Positions 43,538 to 52,357 of a stretch of 64,000 nt of DNA are shown here, in pieces. Made by a program: the position numbers and the translations under genes. Each line of letters begins with the position of its first letter. The first letter of the stretch is position 1. Source of the stretch: Amycolatopsis sp. cg9 (lineage in GTDB: Bacteria > Actinomycetota > Actinomycetes > Mycobacteriales > Pseudonocardiaceae). The notes below the pieces were generated by a model that worked only from the letters and a program-made list of their open reading frames with translations, was not told where the DNA came from and made no database searches. The stretch is taken from the NCBI RefSeq assembly GCF_041346945.1, contig NZ_CP166850.1, forward strand, positions 5,874,501-5,938,500, in the 5' to 3' direction.

Positions 43538-44458
43538 ATGACCGAGGTCGTAGCGGTGGGTTCGGCCGAAGGTGCGGTGCTGGACGTCGTCTTCGTGCAC
43601 GGCCTCGACGGCAACGCGCGTACGTCGTGGTCGGGAAAACGGGAGGACTCGTTCTGGCCGCGGTGGGTGGTCGAGGACATCCCGGGCGTGGCCGTCTGGT
43701 CGGTGGGGTACGACGCCGCCTCGAGCAAGTGGCTGGGGCACGCGATGCCGATCCAGGACCGGGCGATCAACGTGCTGGCCCAGCTGCAGAACCGGGGCAT
43801 CGGGCAGCGGCCGCTGTGTTTCGTCACGCACAGCATGGGCGGGTTGCTGGTCAAGGAGATGCTGCTGCACTCCGCCGAAGGACGGGCCGGCTATCGCGAG
43901 TTCGCGGCCGCGGTCCGCGGCGTGGCCTTCCTGGCCACCCCGCACACCGGTTCGGACCTGACGAAGGTCGTGAAGGCCCTCAGCGTCGTCTACCGGGCGA
44001 CCAGCGCGGTCGAGGACCTGCGGCACAACAGCGCGCACCTGCGTCAGCTCAACGACCGGTACCGGGACTGGGTGGCCGAGCCCGGCGTCGACGTGGCGCA
44101 CCGCGTGTTCTTCGAGACGCTGCCCACCAAGGGCGTGCGGGTGGTCGACGCCTCGTCGGCGAACCCCGGTCTCGCGGGCGTGCGGCCGATCCCGGTGGAC
44201 GACGACCACATCGGGATCTGCAAGCCCGCTGATCGCGAATCGGTGGTCTACGGGCAGGTCAAGCTCTTCGTCACCGGCGTCCGGGATTCCGCTCGCGCCG
44301 GCACCGGCTCCCCGGCGGGCGAAGCGACGGCCGGCGGGCGGCGCGTGATCGAGGGGCCGGTCGCGGGGGGTGGCGTGACCCTGACCGGCACCTACGTCGC
44401 CGGGCACGACATGTGGATCGACGGGGCCGAAGGCGCCCGCGGAAAGCCCCGGCCGTGA
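43538..44458 (+). CDS. Alpha/beta hydrolase effector with C-terminal signalling motif
   Basis: A 306-residue lipase/esterase-like hydrolase of the DUF676/SesB type. The oxyanion segment is VVFVHGLDGN (near residue 20), the nucleophile elbow THSMGG (Ser99), an ATPHTGSD loop follows, and the catalytic His lies in DDDHIGICKP. The C-terminal 37 residues are separate and Gly-rich: residues 270-295 (V-I-E-G-P-V-A, then G-x-Y-V-A-G-H) match residues 20-47 of the next protein. The stop overlaps the ATPase start (GTGA). In fungi and bacteria such hydrolases serve as effectors switched on by NLR-type ATPases through shared prion-like motifs; that role here is inferred from layout. Confidence 0.82.
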   Translation: MTEVVAVGSAEGAVLDVVFVHGLDGNARTSWSGKREDSFWPRWVVEDIPGVAVWSVGYDAASSKWLGHAMPIQDRAINVLAQLQNRGIGQRPLCFVTHSMGGLLVKEMLLHSAEGRAGYREFAAAVRGVAFLATPHTGSDLTKVVKALSVVYRATSAVEDLRHNSAHLRQLNDRYRDWVAEPGVDVAHRVFFETLPTKGVRVVDASSANPGLAGVRPIPVDDDHIGICKPADRESVVYGQVKLFVTGVRDSARAGTGSPAGEATAGGRRVIEGPVAGGGVTLTGTYVAGHDMWIDGAEGARGKPRP

Positions 44459-47400
44459 CCAGCGACCGGGAGGCACCTGGCGCCTCCGCGCTCGCGACGG
44501 CTCGGCAGACCTTCGTGGAAGGGCCGGTCGCCGAAACCGGCGACGTCAACCTCGAAGGCAAGTACGTCGCGGGCCACACGCTCAACGTCAACCACTACGG
44601 GCCGCAGCCCGAGGAGGGGGCGCTTCCGTTCCTGGTCGTCGACAAGGCGTACCTGGAAGAGCAGGCGGGGAAACCCAAGCGGGTCTACGTCGCGCGGTCG
44701 CCGGACTGGGCCGACGTCGTGCACGGCGCCGACTCCGAGCTCCGGTTCATCGAACGCGACCAGACCGCGGCACTGCGGGACGCGGTCCGCGAAGAACTGC
44801 TCGCCCCGATCGCGCGCGGCACCGACCACCAGCTGCACTCGCTGTTCGTGCTGGGCGCCCCGGGCTCCGGGAAGACGACGCTGGTCCGGCGCGTGGCGGC
44901 GATGCTGGTGCTCGCCGGCGAATGCGTCGTCGTCGACTTCGGGGTGAAGACGGAGCGGGTGACCAGCGGGGACGTCGCCGCCTACATCCGGGCCATGGAC
45001 CGGATCGCCGGCGAAGGCGTCCCGGTGCTGATGCTGCTGGACGACCCGTTCTTCGCCAACTCCGGGTGGGTCGAGTTGCTGCAGGCACTGGGCCGGCCGC
45101 AGCACCAGGGTGTCTCGGTGCTGGGCGCGAGCCCCGACTTCCTCTTCCGCCGGTTCGCCCACTGGTTGTTCGGGAAGCAGGTGGTCGGCCGGAACTTCGA
45201 CATCACCAGACCGTCGACGGGGGAACGGCGGCAGCTGGCGCAGTTGCACGACCGCGATCCGGCGAGCTTGCTCACCACGGAAGAAGACCTGCTCGTCGTC
45301 GCGATGGAAGCCGCGGCGGGCGAATCCTTCCGGGACATCATGCAGCGGATCTGGATCACGCTGAACGACGGTGTCCCCGTGGACCCGAACGCCGACGTGC
45401 GGCGCCTTCCCTGGCCGGTCGTGGCCTTCGCGATGATCTGCTACTTCCACCGCCACTACGTGCTGTGCCCGGAATCCCTGCTGCACGAGTTCCTGTCGAA
45501 CATCCTCGACGAAGCCCCACCCGACCTGCTCGCGCAAGCGCTGGAAGAGCTGGTGACCCAAGAGGGCTGGCGCATCTTCTCCGTGCACTTCCCGCGCCAG
45601 GGGCACCCCGGCAGCAGGCTGATCGGCGCGACCCACGCCCGCGTGGCGCGTGAGGCGTGGCGGTACCGCCCGACGCAGGGTCTCAACGTCGAGAAGGGCG
45701 TGATCGACGCGTCGGTCCAGGCGCTGGGAGCGGCTCCCCAGCTGGCGGAAATGATCCTCGTGCAGCGGCCGTCGCTGAGGAGCCAGCTGGCCAAGCACTT
45801 CGCCGCGCGGTGGAGCGCCGCGGTCGAGGACGGCACCATGGAAACGAAGTCGCTGTGCGCACTGGTGCGGGCGCTCAAGCCGTCGCGCGACGCACGGATG
45901 ACGTTCCGCCCCGTGCTCCGCAGGTGCCTGAGCCTCCAGAACCGGCAAAGCTGGCTCGCCGCGTGGCAGCTGTACCACCTGTCCTCGGGCAACCTGCTCT
46001 CGCAGGAGCGGGAAGCACTGCTCATGAAGAGCCTGCCCGGGATGCTGAAGATCGCCGATCTCTCCGCGGGGCCGGCGGAGTCGATCGAGATAGCCCGGCG
46101 CACGAACACCTTCCGGGACATCGTCGTCGAGCGCCTGAGGTCGAGCTTGCGGGGCGAGCTGGACTGGACGGTGGACGCCCAGCAGGCGGCGTGGCTGCTC
46201 AAGAGCCTGCCGTCCGCCGAGGTGGCCGACCTCCTGGAGCGGGTGTACGAGTGGCTGGAGAACGCCTCCCTCGACGACGAGGGCGGTTCCTCGCGCACGG
46301 CGCTCGTCGTCAAGACGCTGTTGACGCTCTACGACGCCGGCGGACTGCTCGGCGACGGGGAAAACGCCCGGTTGTTCAGCGTGGTCCTGGACTGGCAGCT
46401 CACCACCCCCGAGATGAACCAGGATGTGCTCCAGGCCCTGCTCGGCATCACCGAGGGGGCCTTGAACCGGGGTGATCCGAACGGCGGGGCCGCCCTGGAC
46501 CAGCTGCTCGACTTGCTGTGCGAGCACTCGGGCAGCAACGAGGCCGCCTGGAACGTCTTCCTGGCCGCGCTGGGGCGGCTCTCCGGTACCCCCGATCTGC
46601 TTCGGGAAGTCTTGCCGAGGGTCGCCCGGCAGCTGGCGGATCGACCGGAGGTCAACGAGAGCTCCTGGGCCGCGGTGCTGTCGATGGCCGGCCGGGATCC
46701 CGATCTGGCGCCGGAAATCGTGGCCGAGGTGATCGGGCAGCTTCAGGCGCGACCGGAAAACTACGAAAGCGTCTGGGTCGCGCTGCCGTCGACGTTCGCC
46801 CGGTTTCCGGACTTGGCTCGCGCGTTCGCCCCGCGGTTGTTCGCATGGCTGTGGGGACGGCCGGATGGCAATGACGCCGCGTGGGGCGCCGTGTTGTCGA
46901 TGTTCGGCCGGGTGCCGGAGCTGGCGGATCTGGCGCGGGAGGTCGTGCCGGGTGCGGTGGAGCGGTTGCTGGAGCGGCCGGATGGCAATGAGGCGGCGTG
47001 GAGTGCCGTGTTGTCGATGTTCGGTCGGGTGCCGGAGCTGACCGGGTTGGCTCGTGAGGTCGTGCCGCTGGTTTTCGAGTGGCTGTGTCAGCGGCCGGAG
47101 AGCAATGAGAGTTCTTGGGCGGCGTTGTTGTCGACGTTCGGCCGGGTGCCGGAGCTGGCGGATCTGGCGCGGGAGGTCGTGCCGGGTGCGGTGGAGCGGT
47201 TGCTGGAGCGGCCGGATGGCAATGAGGCGGCGTGGAGTGCCGTGTTGTCGATGTTCGGTCGGGTGCCGGAGCTGACCGGGTTGGCTCGTGAGGTCGTGCC
47301 GCTGGTTTTCGAGTGGCTGTGTCAGCGGCCGGAGAGCAATGAGAGTTCTTGGGCGGCGTTGTTGTCGACGTTCGGCCGGGTGCCGGAGCTGGCCGATCTG

Positions 47401-48996
47401 GCGCGGGAGGTCGTGCCGGGTGCGGTGGAGCGGTTGCTGGAGCGGCCGGAGAACAACGAGGGTGCCTGGGCGGCGCTGTTCTCGGCGTTCGGCCGGGTGC
47501 CGGAGCTGGCGGATCTGGCACGCGAGGTCGTGCCGGGCGCGGTCGAGCGGCTGCTGGAGCGGCCGGACGGCAATGACGCGGCGTGGAGTGCCGTGTTGTC
47601 GATCTTCGGCCGGGTTTCGGAGCTGACCGGGCTGGCCCGTGAGGTCGTGCCGCTGGTTTTCGAGTGGCTGCGCCGTCGGCCGGAGAGCAACGAGAGTTCC
47701 TGGGCGACCTTGTTCTCGATGTTCGGCCGGGTGCCGGAGCTGGCGGATCTGACGCGGGAGATCGTGCCGGGCGCGGTGGAGCGGTTGCTGGAGCGGCCGG
47801 AGAACAACGAGGGTGCCTGGGCGGCGCTGTTCTCGACGTTCGGCCGGGTGCCGGAACTGGGTGGCTTGGCCCGCGAGGTCGTGCCGCTGGTCTTCGCGTG
47901 GCTGCTGCGGCGCCCGGAAGGCAACAAGAGTTCCTGGGCCGCGTTGTTGTCGACCTTCGGCCGGGTCCCGGAGCTGGCGGATCTGGCGCGCGAGATCGTG
48001 CCGCAAGCCGTCGAGCGGGTGCTCGAGCGCACCGAAAGCAATGAATACGTGTGGAACGCGTCGTTTTCGGCGCTGAGCCGGGTCCCCGAGCTGGCCGACT
48101 TGGCACCGGGCATCGTCGCGCGGGGTTTCGACTGGCTGTTGCAGCGCCCGGAAAGCAACGAGAGTTCCTGGGCCGCGTTGTTGTCGACGTTCGGCCGGGT
48201 TCCCGGGCTGGCGGACCTGGCGCGCGAGATCGTGCCGGGTGCGGTCGAACGGCTGCTGAAGCGGCCGGAAGGCAACGAAGGTGCTTGGGCGGCCTTGCTG
48301 TCGGCGTTCGGCCGGGTCCCGGAGCTGGCGGACCTGGCGCGCGAGATCATCCCGAAGCTGTTCGAGCAACTGCTGAAGCGGCCGGAAGCGAACGAGAGCA
48401 TCTGGCTCGCGCTTCCGTCGGCGCTCGGTCCGTTCCCGGACCTGGCCCGCGACTTCGTGCCGCGGGCCCACGAGTGGCTCCTGGAGCACGAAAGCAACGA
48501 GGGTGCGTGGGGATCCCTGCTGCTCATCCTCGGCCGGATACCCGAGTTGAGGGACCTGTCGGACGACATCGTGCCGGAAGTCTTCGAACTGCTGCGAAGC
48601 CGGTTCGACCCCGGCAACAGGGTGTGGACCGGCATGGTGCTCGCGCTGTCGTCCCCGGCCGGCATTTGCGCCGGCAGCCGCGCGGAGATGCTCGGCACCC
48701 TGTCCGGCTGGTTCGGCGACCGGCCACCGGAGAACGTCATGCTCCGTTCGGTCCGCCTCCTTCGCGTTGCGGGCGGAGAAGCCGAAGAACTGGTCTCCAC
48801 TGTCCTCGCCGAGCTGGTCTCCTTCGAGGAGAACCCTGATCGCCGCGCTGATTTCGTCCTGGTGCAAGCCTTGGCGTACGCGGTGGCCAGAACCGGCCGG
48901 CCGGACATCGAGGCGAGGTTCGCCGCGGTGGAACGGAGATCCCGCGATGTCGATGAGACTGAAGTGGCGGACATCGAACCGCCGCCCACGTGGTGA
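44455..48996 (+). CDS. NLR-like STAND ATPase with highly conserved 39-residue repeats
   Basis: A 1513-residue protein. GTG start overlapping the hydrolase stop. Residues 20-47 carry the motif shared with the hydrolase C-terminus (EGPVA, then G-x-V-x-L-x-G-x-YVAGH and NVNHYG). A STAND/NACHT-like NTPase follows with Walker A GAPGSGKT (134-141) and Walker B LMLLDD (192-197), then a helical region to about 690. About 17 alpha-helical repeats of 39 residues fill 690-1385 (pattern RPxxNExxWxxLxSxFGRVPEL), several nearly identical. This is the tripartite NLR plan: signalling motif, nucleotide switch, repeat sensor. The ligand is unknown; phage or cell-damage sensing is an inference. Codon use in the repeats is less GC-rich than in neighbouring genes. 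Confidence 0.85.
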   Translation: MTSDREAPGASALATARQTFVEGPVAETGDVNLEGKYVAGHTLNVNHYGPQPEEGALPFLVVDKAYLEEQAGKPKRVYVARSPDWADVVHGADSELRFIERDQTAALRDAVREELLAPIARGTDHQLHSLFVLGAPGSGKTTLVRRVAAMLVLAGECVVVDFGVKTERVTSGDVAAYIRAMDRIAGEGVPVLMLLDDPFFANSGWVELLQALGRPQHQGVSVLGASPDFLFRRFAHWLFGKQVVGRNFDITRPSTGERRQLAQLHDRDPASLLTTEEDLLVVAMEAAAGESFRDIMQRIWITLNDGVPVDPNADVRRLPWPVVAFAMICYFHRHYVLCPESLLHEFLSNILDEAPPDLLAQALEELVTQEGWRIFSVHFPRQGHPGSRLIGATHARVAREAWRYRPTQGLNVEKGVIDASVQALGAAPQLAEMILVQRPSLRSQLAKHFAARWSAAVEDGTMETKSLCALVRALKPSRDARMTFRPVLRRCLSLQNRQSWLAAWQLYHLSSGNLLSQEREALLMKSLPGMLKIADLSAGPAESIEIARRTNTFRDIVVERLRSSLRGELDWTVDAQQAAWLLKSLPSAEVADLLERVYEWLENASLDDEGGSSRTALVVKTLLTLYDAGGLLGDGENARLFSVVLDWQLTTPEMNQDVLQALLGITEGALNRGDPNGGAALDQLLDLLCEHSGSNEAAWNVFLAALGRLSGTPDLLREVLPRVARQLADRPEVNESSWAAVLSMAGRDPDLAPEIVAEVIGQLQARPENYESVWVALPSTFARFPDLARAFAPRLFAWLWGRPDGNDAAWGAVLSMFGRVPELADLAREVVPGAVERLLERPDGNEAAWSAVLSMFGRVPELTGLAREVVPLVFEWLCQRPESNESSWAALLSTFGRVPELADLAREVVPGAVERLLERPDGNEAAWSAVLSMFGRVPELTGLAREVVPLVFEWLCQRPESNESSWAALLSTFGRVPELADLAREVVPGAVERLLERPENNEGAWAALFSAFGRVPELADLAREVVPGAVERLLERPDGNDAAWSAVLSIFGRVSELTGLAREVVPLVFEWLRRRPESNESSWATLFSMFGRVPELADLTREIVPGAVERLLERPENNEGAWAALFSTFGRVPELGGLAREVVPLVFAWLLRRPEGNKSSWAALLSTFGRVPELADLAREIVPQAVERVLERTESNEYVWNASFSALSRVPELADLAPGIVARGFDWLLQRPESNESSWAALLSTFGRVPGLADLAREIVPGAVERLLKRPEGNEGAWAALLSAFGRVPELADLAREIIPKLFEQLLKRPEANESIWLALPSALGPFPDLARDFVPRAHEWLLEHESNEGAWGSLLLILGRIPELRDLSDDIVPEVFELLRSRFDPGNRVWTGMVLALSSPAGICAGSRAEMLGTLSGWFGDRPPENVMLRSVRLLRVAGGEAEELVSTVLAELVSFEENPDRRADFVLVQALAYAVARTGRPDIEARFAAVERRSRDVDETEVADIEPPPTW
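46858..48486 (+). repeat. Tandem 117-base coding repeats of the STAND sensor domain
   Basis: Units begin at 46858 and recur every 117 bases (46975, 47092, 47209 and so on to 48262), with a shorter 108-base unit from 48379. The two-unit block 46975-47208 is copied at 47209-47442 with one base difference, showing recent duplication. More diverged units flank the array on both sides. Confidence 0.92.
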
Positions 48997-49093
48997 GCGG
49001 GTAGCCGGCCGCCGGCGCCGGGTTCGCTAGGGGTTCTTCCAGACTTTCGCCGCCATCGCGGACGGGGGCGCCGCCGCGGGGTAGAACCGGGTC

Positions 49094-50254
49094 ATGGTGA
49101 GCACGGAACCCGGGATCGTCGCCTTCCCGCGGCGGGCGCCCGGTCAGGTCACTCCGCCCGACGGTTACGCCGAGCTGCGTGCCCGGCCCGGGTTGTGCCG
49201 GACCGTCCTGCCCGGGGGTACGCCCGTCTGGCTCGTCGCGCGGCACGAGGACGTGCGGGCCGCGCTGACCGATCCGCGGCTGAGCTCCGACCCGGCGCAG
49301 CCGGGCTTCCCCGCCACCGGTGGGGCACCGGAAGCGCTTCCCGGGTGGTTCGTGGCCATGGACGCACCCGAGCACACGCGGTACCGGAAGCTGCTCATCC
49401 CGGAGTTCACCGTGCGGAAGGTGCGGGAGCTGCGGCCGGGCATCCAGCAGGTCGTCGACGAGCGGATCGACGCGATGCTGGCCGCCGGGAACTCCGCGGA
49501 CCTCGTGTCCGCCTTCTGCCTCGTGCTGCCGTCACTGGTCATCTGCCAGCTGCTGGGCGTGCCCTACGAGGATCACGAGCACTTCGAGTCCCGCACCCGC
49601 GTCCTGGTCAGCCTCGCTTCGACGGCCCGGCAACGGGAAGTCGCGCTGGGCGAGATCAACACCTACCTGGCCGAGCTGATCGCCGCCAAGCGGGCGCGGC
49701 CCGGCGAGGACCTGATCAGCCGGCTGATCGGCGGCGGGGTGCTGGACGACGCCGAACTGCTCGGCGTGGCCATGCTGCTGCTGGTCGCCGGCCACGAGAC
49801 CACCGCCAACATGCTGTCGCTCGGCGTCGTGATGCTGCTGGAGAACCCGCAGTGGATCGGGCACGAGGGGGTCGTCGAGGAGCTGCTGCGGTTCTTCTCG
49901 ATCTCCGACGTCGTCAGCCTGCGCGTCGCCACCGAGGACCTCGAGATCTCGGGCCAGCTGATCCGGCGCGGCGAAGGGGTCGCGCCGCTCGGGCTGGCGG
50001 CGGGGCACGACGGGACCGTGTTCGAGGACGCCGGCGAGTTCTGCCCCGCCCGCTCGGCGCGCCACCACGTCGCCTTCGGCTACGGGATCCACCAGTGCAT
50101 CGGGCAGCACCTGGCCCGGCTGGAGATGGACGTCGCGCTGACCACGCTGTTCGAGCGGGTGCCGCGGCTGCGGCTCGCGGTGCCGGCCGACGAGCTCGAG
50201 TTCAAGCACGACGGAGTCCTCTTCGGACTCTACGAGCTGCCGGTGCGCTGGTAG
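49094..50254 (+). CDS. Cytochrome P450
   Basis: A 386-residue soluble bacterial P450. I-helix AGHETTANM, ExxR in EELLRFF, and heme ligand loop FGYGIHQCIGQHLAR with the Cys thiolate. It has the size and C-terminus of actinomycete secondary-metabolism CYPs and needs ferredoxin and reductase from elsewhere. It converges on the deoR gene with only one base between the stops. Near the fkb cassette it may oxidise the polyketide product; a role with the upstream STAND gene is unlikely. Confidence 0.92.
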   Translation: MVSTEPGIVAFPRRAPGQVTPPDGYAELRARPGLCRTVLPGGTPVWLVARHEDVRAALTDPRLSSDPAQPGFPATGGAPEALPGWFVAMDAPEHTRYRKLLIPEFTVRKVRELRPGIQQVVDERIDAMLAAGNSADLVSAFCLVLPSLVICQLLGVPYEDHEHFESRTRVLVSLASTARQREVALGEINTYLAELIAAKRARPGEDLISRLIGGGVLDDAELLGVAMLLLVAGHETTANMLSLGVVMLLENPQWIGHEGVVEELLRFFSISDVVSLRVATEDLEISGQLIRRGEGVAPLGLAAGHDGTVFEDAGEFCPARSARHHVAFGYGIHQCIGQHLARLEMDVALTTLFERVPRLRLAVPADELEFKHDGVLFGLYELPVRW

Positions 50255-50255
50255 C

Positions 50256-51047
50256 TCAGGCGGTCAGGACGTGCACGCCTTCGCGCTCGATTTCGGCGGC
50301 CACCGTCGAATCGATCCCGCCGTCGGTGATGAACGTGTCCACTTCGGACAGTTCGGCGAAGCGGGCGAAGTGGTCGTTGCCCACCTTCGTGTGGTCGGCG
50401 AGCAGCACGACGCGGCGGGCACCGGCGATCGAGGCCCGCTTGACCATCGCTTCCGCCGGGTCCGGGGTGGTGAGGCCGCGCTCGACCGACAGGCCGTTGG
50501 TCGCCATGAACGCCACCTCGACGAACGTTTCGCTCAGCGAGTGCAACGCCCACGAGTCGACCGACGCGAGCGTGCGCGCCCGGAGGCGGCCGCCCACCAG
50601 CATCACCGTGAGGTTGGGCCGCTTGGACAGCGTCAGCGCGATGTTCACGGAGTTGGTGACCACCGTGAGGTTGCAGTCGATGGGGAGCGCCTCCGCGAGG
50701 TGCGCGGTGGTCGTGCCCGCGTCGAGCAGGATCGCGCCTTCCGCGGGCAGTTCGGCGAGCGCGGCCTTGCCGATGCGCTTCTTCTCCGCCGTCATCACGC
50801 TTTCGCGGGTGTTCAACGCCGGTTCGAAACCCAGGCGCTCGATGGGGATCGCCCCGCCGTGCACCCGGCGGAGCGACCCGTGGCGTTCCAGCGTGGTGAG
50901 GTCACGGCGGATCGTCTCCGTCGTCACCGCGAACTCGCCGGCGAGCTCGGCCACGTCGACCCGGCCGCGGGACCGGGCCTGCTCGAGGATCAGCTGCTGA
51001 CGCTCTTCCGCGTACACCGCGACCCCCCGTCCGTGCCTGCTCGTCAT
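50256..51047 (-). CDS. DeoR-family transcriptional repressor
   Basis: A 263-residue DeoR/GlpR-type regulator: N-terminal helix-turn-helix (YAEERQQLILEQARSRGRVDVAELAGEFAVTTETIRRDL) and the DeoRC sensor domain (ILLDAGTTTAHLAEAL; VTNSVNIA; VMLVGGRLR; LADHTKVGN), which binds phosphosugars or nucleosides. An ATG at 51047 or a GTG ten codons later are both possible starts. It follows the thioesterase gene by 28 bases on the same strand. The target is not evident. Confidence 0.9.
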   Translation of the reverse strand: MTSRHGRGVAVYAEERQQLILEQARSRGRVDVAELAGEFAVTTETIRRDLTTLERHGSLRRVHGGAIPIERLGFEPALNTRESVMTAEKKRIGKAALAELPAEGAILLDAGTTTAHLAEALPIDCNLTVVTNSVNIALTLSKRPNLTVMLVGGRLRARTLASVDSWALHSLSETFVEVAFMATNGLSVERGLTTPDPAEAMVKRASIAGARRVVLLADHTKVGNDHFARFAELSEVDTFITDGGIDSTVAAEIEREGVHVLTA

Positions 51048-51075
51048 GTCGTTCTGTGTGGTTGCTGATGTTACT

Positions 51076-51873
51076 TTATGTTGAATCGCGCCCGGAGTGC
51101 AATGCCGCCGCGGGGGCGGTGAGGGCCTGCAGCTCGCGCTGGAGCTCGGTGTTCACCGCGCTCTGGTGCCGGGCGAGGAAGAAGTGGCCGCCGGGGAAGA
51201 CCGCCAGCCGGAAGCCGCCTTCGGTGTGCTCGCCCCAGTTCCCGGCCTCCTCGGCGGTGACCTTCGGGTCCTGGTCGCCGATCAGCGCGGTGACCGGGCA
51301 GCGGACGCGGCGCCCGGCCGGGCAGGCGTAGGTCTCGATCGCCCGGTAGTCGGCGCGGATCGCCGGCAGCGCCATCCGCAGGATCTCGTCGTCGCCGATG
51401 ACCGTCCGGTCCACCCGGTTGAGCTCCCGGACCTCGTCGAGCACGCCGTCGTCGTCGCGCTCGTGGATCCGCTCGTCGCGGAAGGTCGACGGCCCGCGCC
51501 GCCCGGACGCGACGATCGCCCCGGGCGCCCGCAGGCCGCGCAGTTCGAGCCGCCAGGCGGTTTCGAAGGCGAGGACCGCGCCCATGCTGTGCCCGAAGAA
51601 CACGGCCGGCTTGTCGGAGAGGGCGGCCAGCTCGTCGGCGACCAGATCGGCCAGCCCGGCGACCGAGTCGACGTTCGGCTCCCGGCGGCGGTCCTGCCGC
51701 CCCGGGTACTGCAGCGAGACGACGTCGACGTCCGGCGCGAACCGCGCCGAGACCGGGTGGAAGTAGCTGGCCGAACCACCGGCGTGGGGGAAGCAGACGA
51801 GCCGGGTACCCGCGCCGGGCGCGGGGTGGTAGCGGCGGATCCACGACGTCGTGGCGTTGTCCGCGATGTTCAC
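51076..51873 (-). CDS. Type II thioesterase
   Basis: A 265-residue alpha/beta hydrolase of the editing thioesterase (GrsT/TEII) family: LVCFPHAGGSASYFHP near the N-terminus, the FFGHSMGAVLAFE nucleophile elbow, and VFPGGHFFL with the catalytic His. Such enzymes clear misprimed or stalled carrier proteins of polyketide and peptide synthases. None is encoded in the window, which points to an adjoining cluster. Cotranscribed with the deoR gene. Confidence 0.92.
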   Translation of the reverse strand: MNIADNATTSWIRRYHPAPGAGTRLVCFPHAGGSASYFHPVSARFAPDVDVVSLQYPGRQDRRREPNVDSVAGLADLVADELAALSDKPAVFFGHSMGAVLAFETAWRLELRGLRAPGAIVASGRRGPSTFRDERIHERDDDGVLDEVRELNRVDRTVIGDDEILRMALPAIRADYRAIETYACPAGRRVRCPVTALIGDQDPKVTAEEAGNWGEHTEGGFRLAVFPGGHFFLARHQSAVNTELQRELQALTAPAAALHSGRDST

Positions 51874-52080
51874 GAGAGCGTTTCCCTTCGACGCGGTGTC
51901 AGGTCCGCCAGTGAACCGCGCCGGGGGCCACGGATTCCTTAGTGTTGCCGCTCACACCACGGGGTCGCGGCACCGGCGCCCGCTGCGGAATCCGCCGAGG
52001 TTCCGGGGTTTTCCGGGTGCGCGACGACCTACCGTCGGCGGGGCACGCGATCCGCCCGTGCCCCGCCGAGAGGAGTCCTG

Positions 52081-52344
52081 ATGACCGCTGACGCGCTCAC
52101 CGCCGCCCGGCGCAAGGCGACCGAGCTGCGCCGTGCCATCCAGTCGCTGCACCGGATCCACGGTGACACGCCGCCGATGCGGCGGCTGATGAGCGATCTC
52201 GGCTGGATCGAAAGCGGGCTGGGGGAACTGCCCGCCACCCCATCGGCCGTCGCCGATCGGGTGCTCGTGCCGGACACCCCGTACGCGCGCGAAATGTGGC
52301 ACGGGGCCGACGACGAGGGGCTGGGCGGCCGCCGCCTTCCGTGA
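52081..52344 (+). CDS. Small protein of unknown function upstream of LAL regulator
   Basis: An 87-residue helical protein (LTAARRKATELRRAIQSLHRI; MRRLMSDLGWIESGLGELPA) with a GAGAGGAG ribosome site. No signal peptide or membrane segment. It lies in the divergent region from the thioesterase and 13 bases before the LAL regulator gene, so the two are probably cotranscribed. No family recognised. Confidence 0.75.
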   Translation: MTADALTAARRKATELRRAIQSLHRIHGDTPPMRRLMSDLGWIESGLGELPATPSAVADRVLVPDTPYAREMWHGADDEGLGGRRLP

Positions 52345-52357
52345 AAGCAGGGTGAGG

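Noticed and set aside
46858..48486. CRISPR-like array
   Set aside because: The repeats are in-frame coding units without spacers and no cas gene is present.
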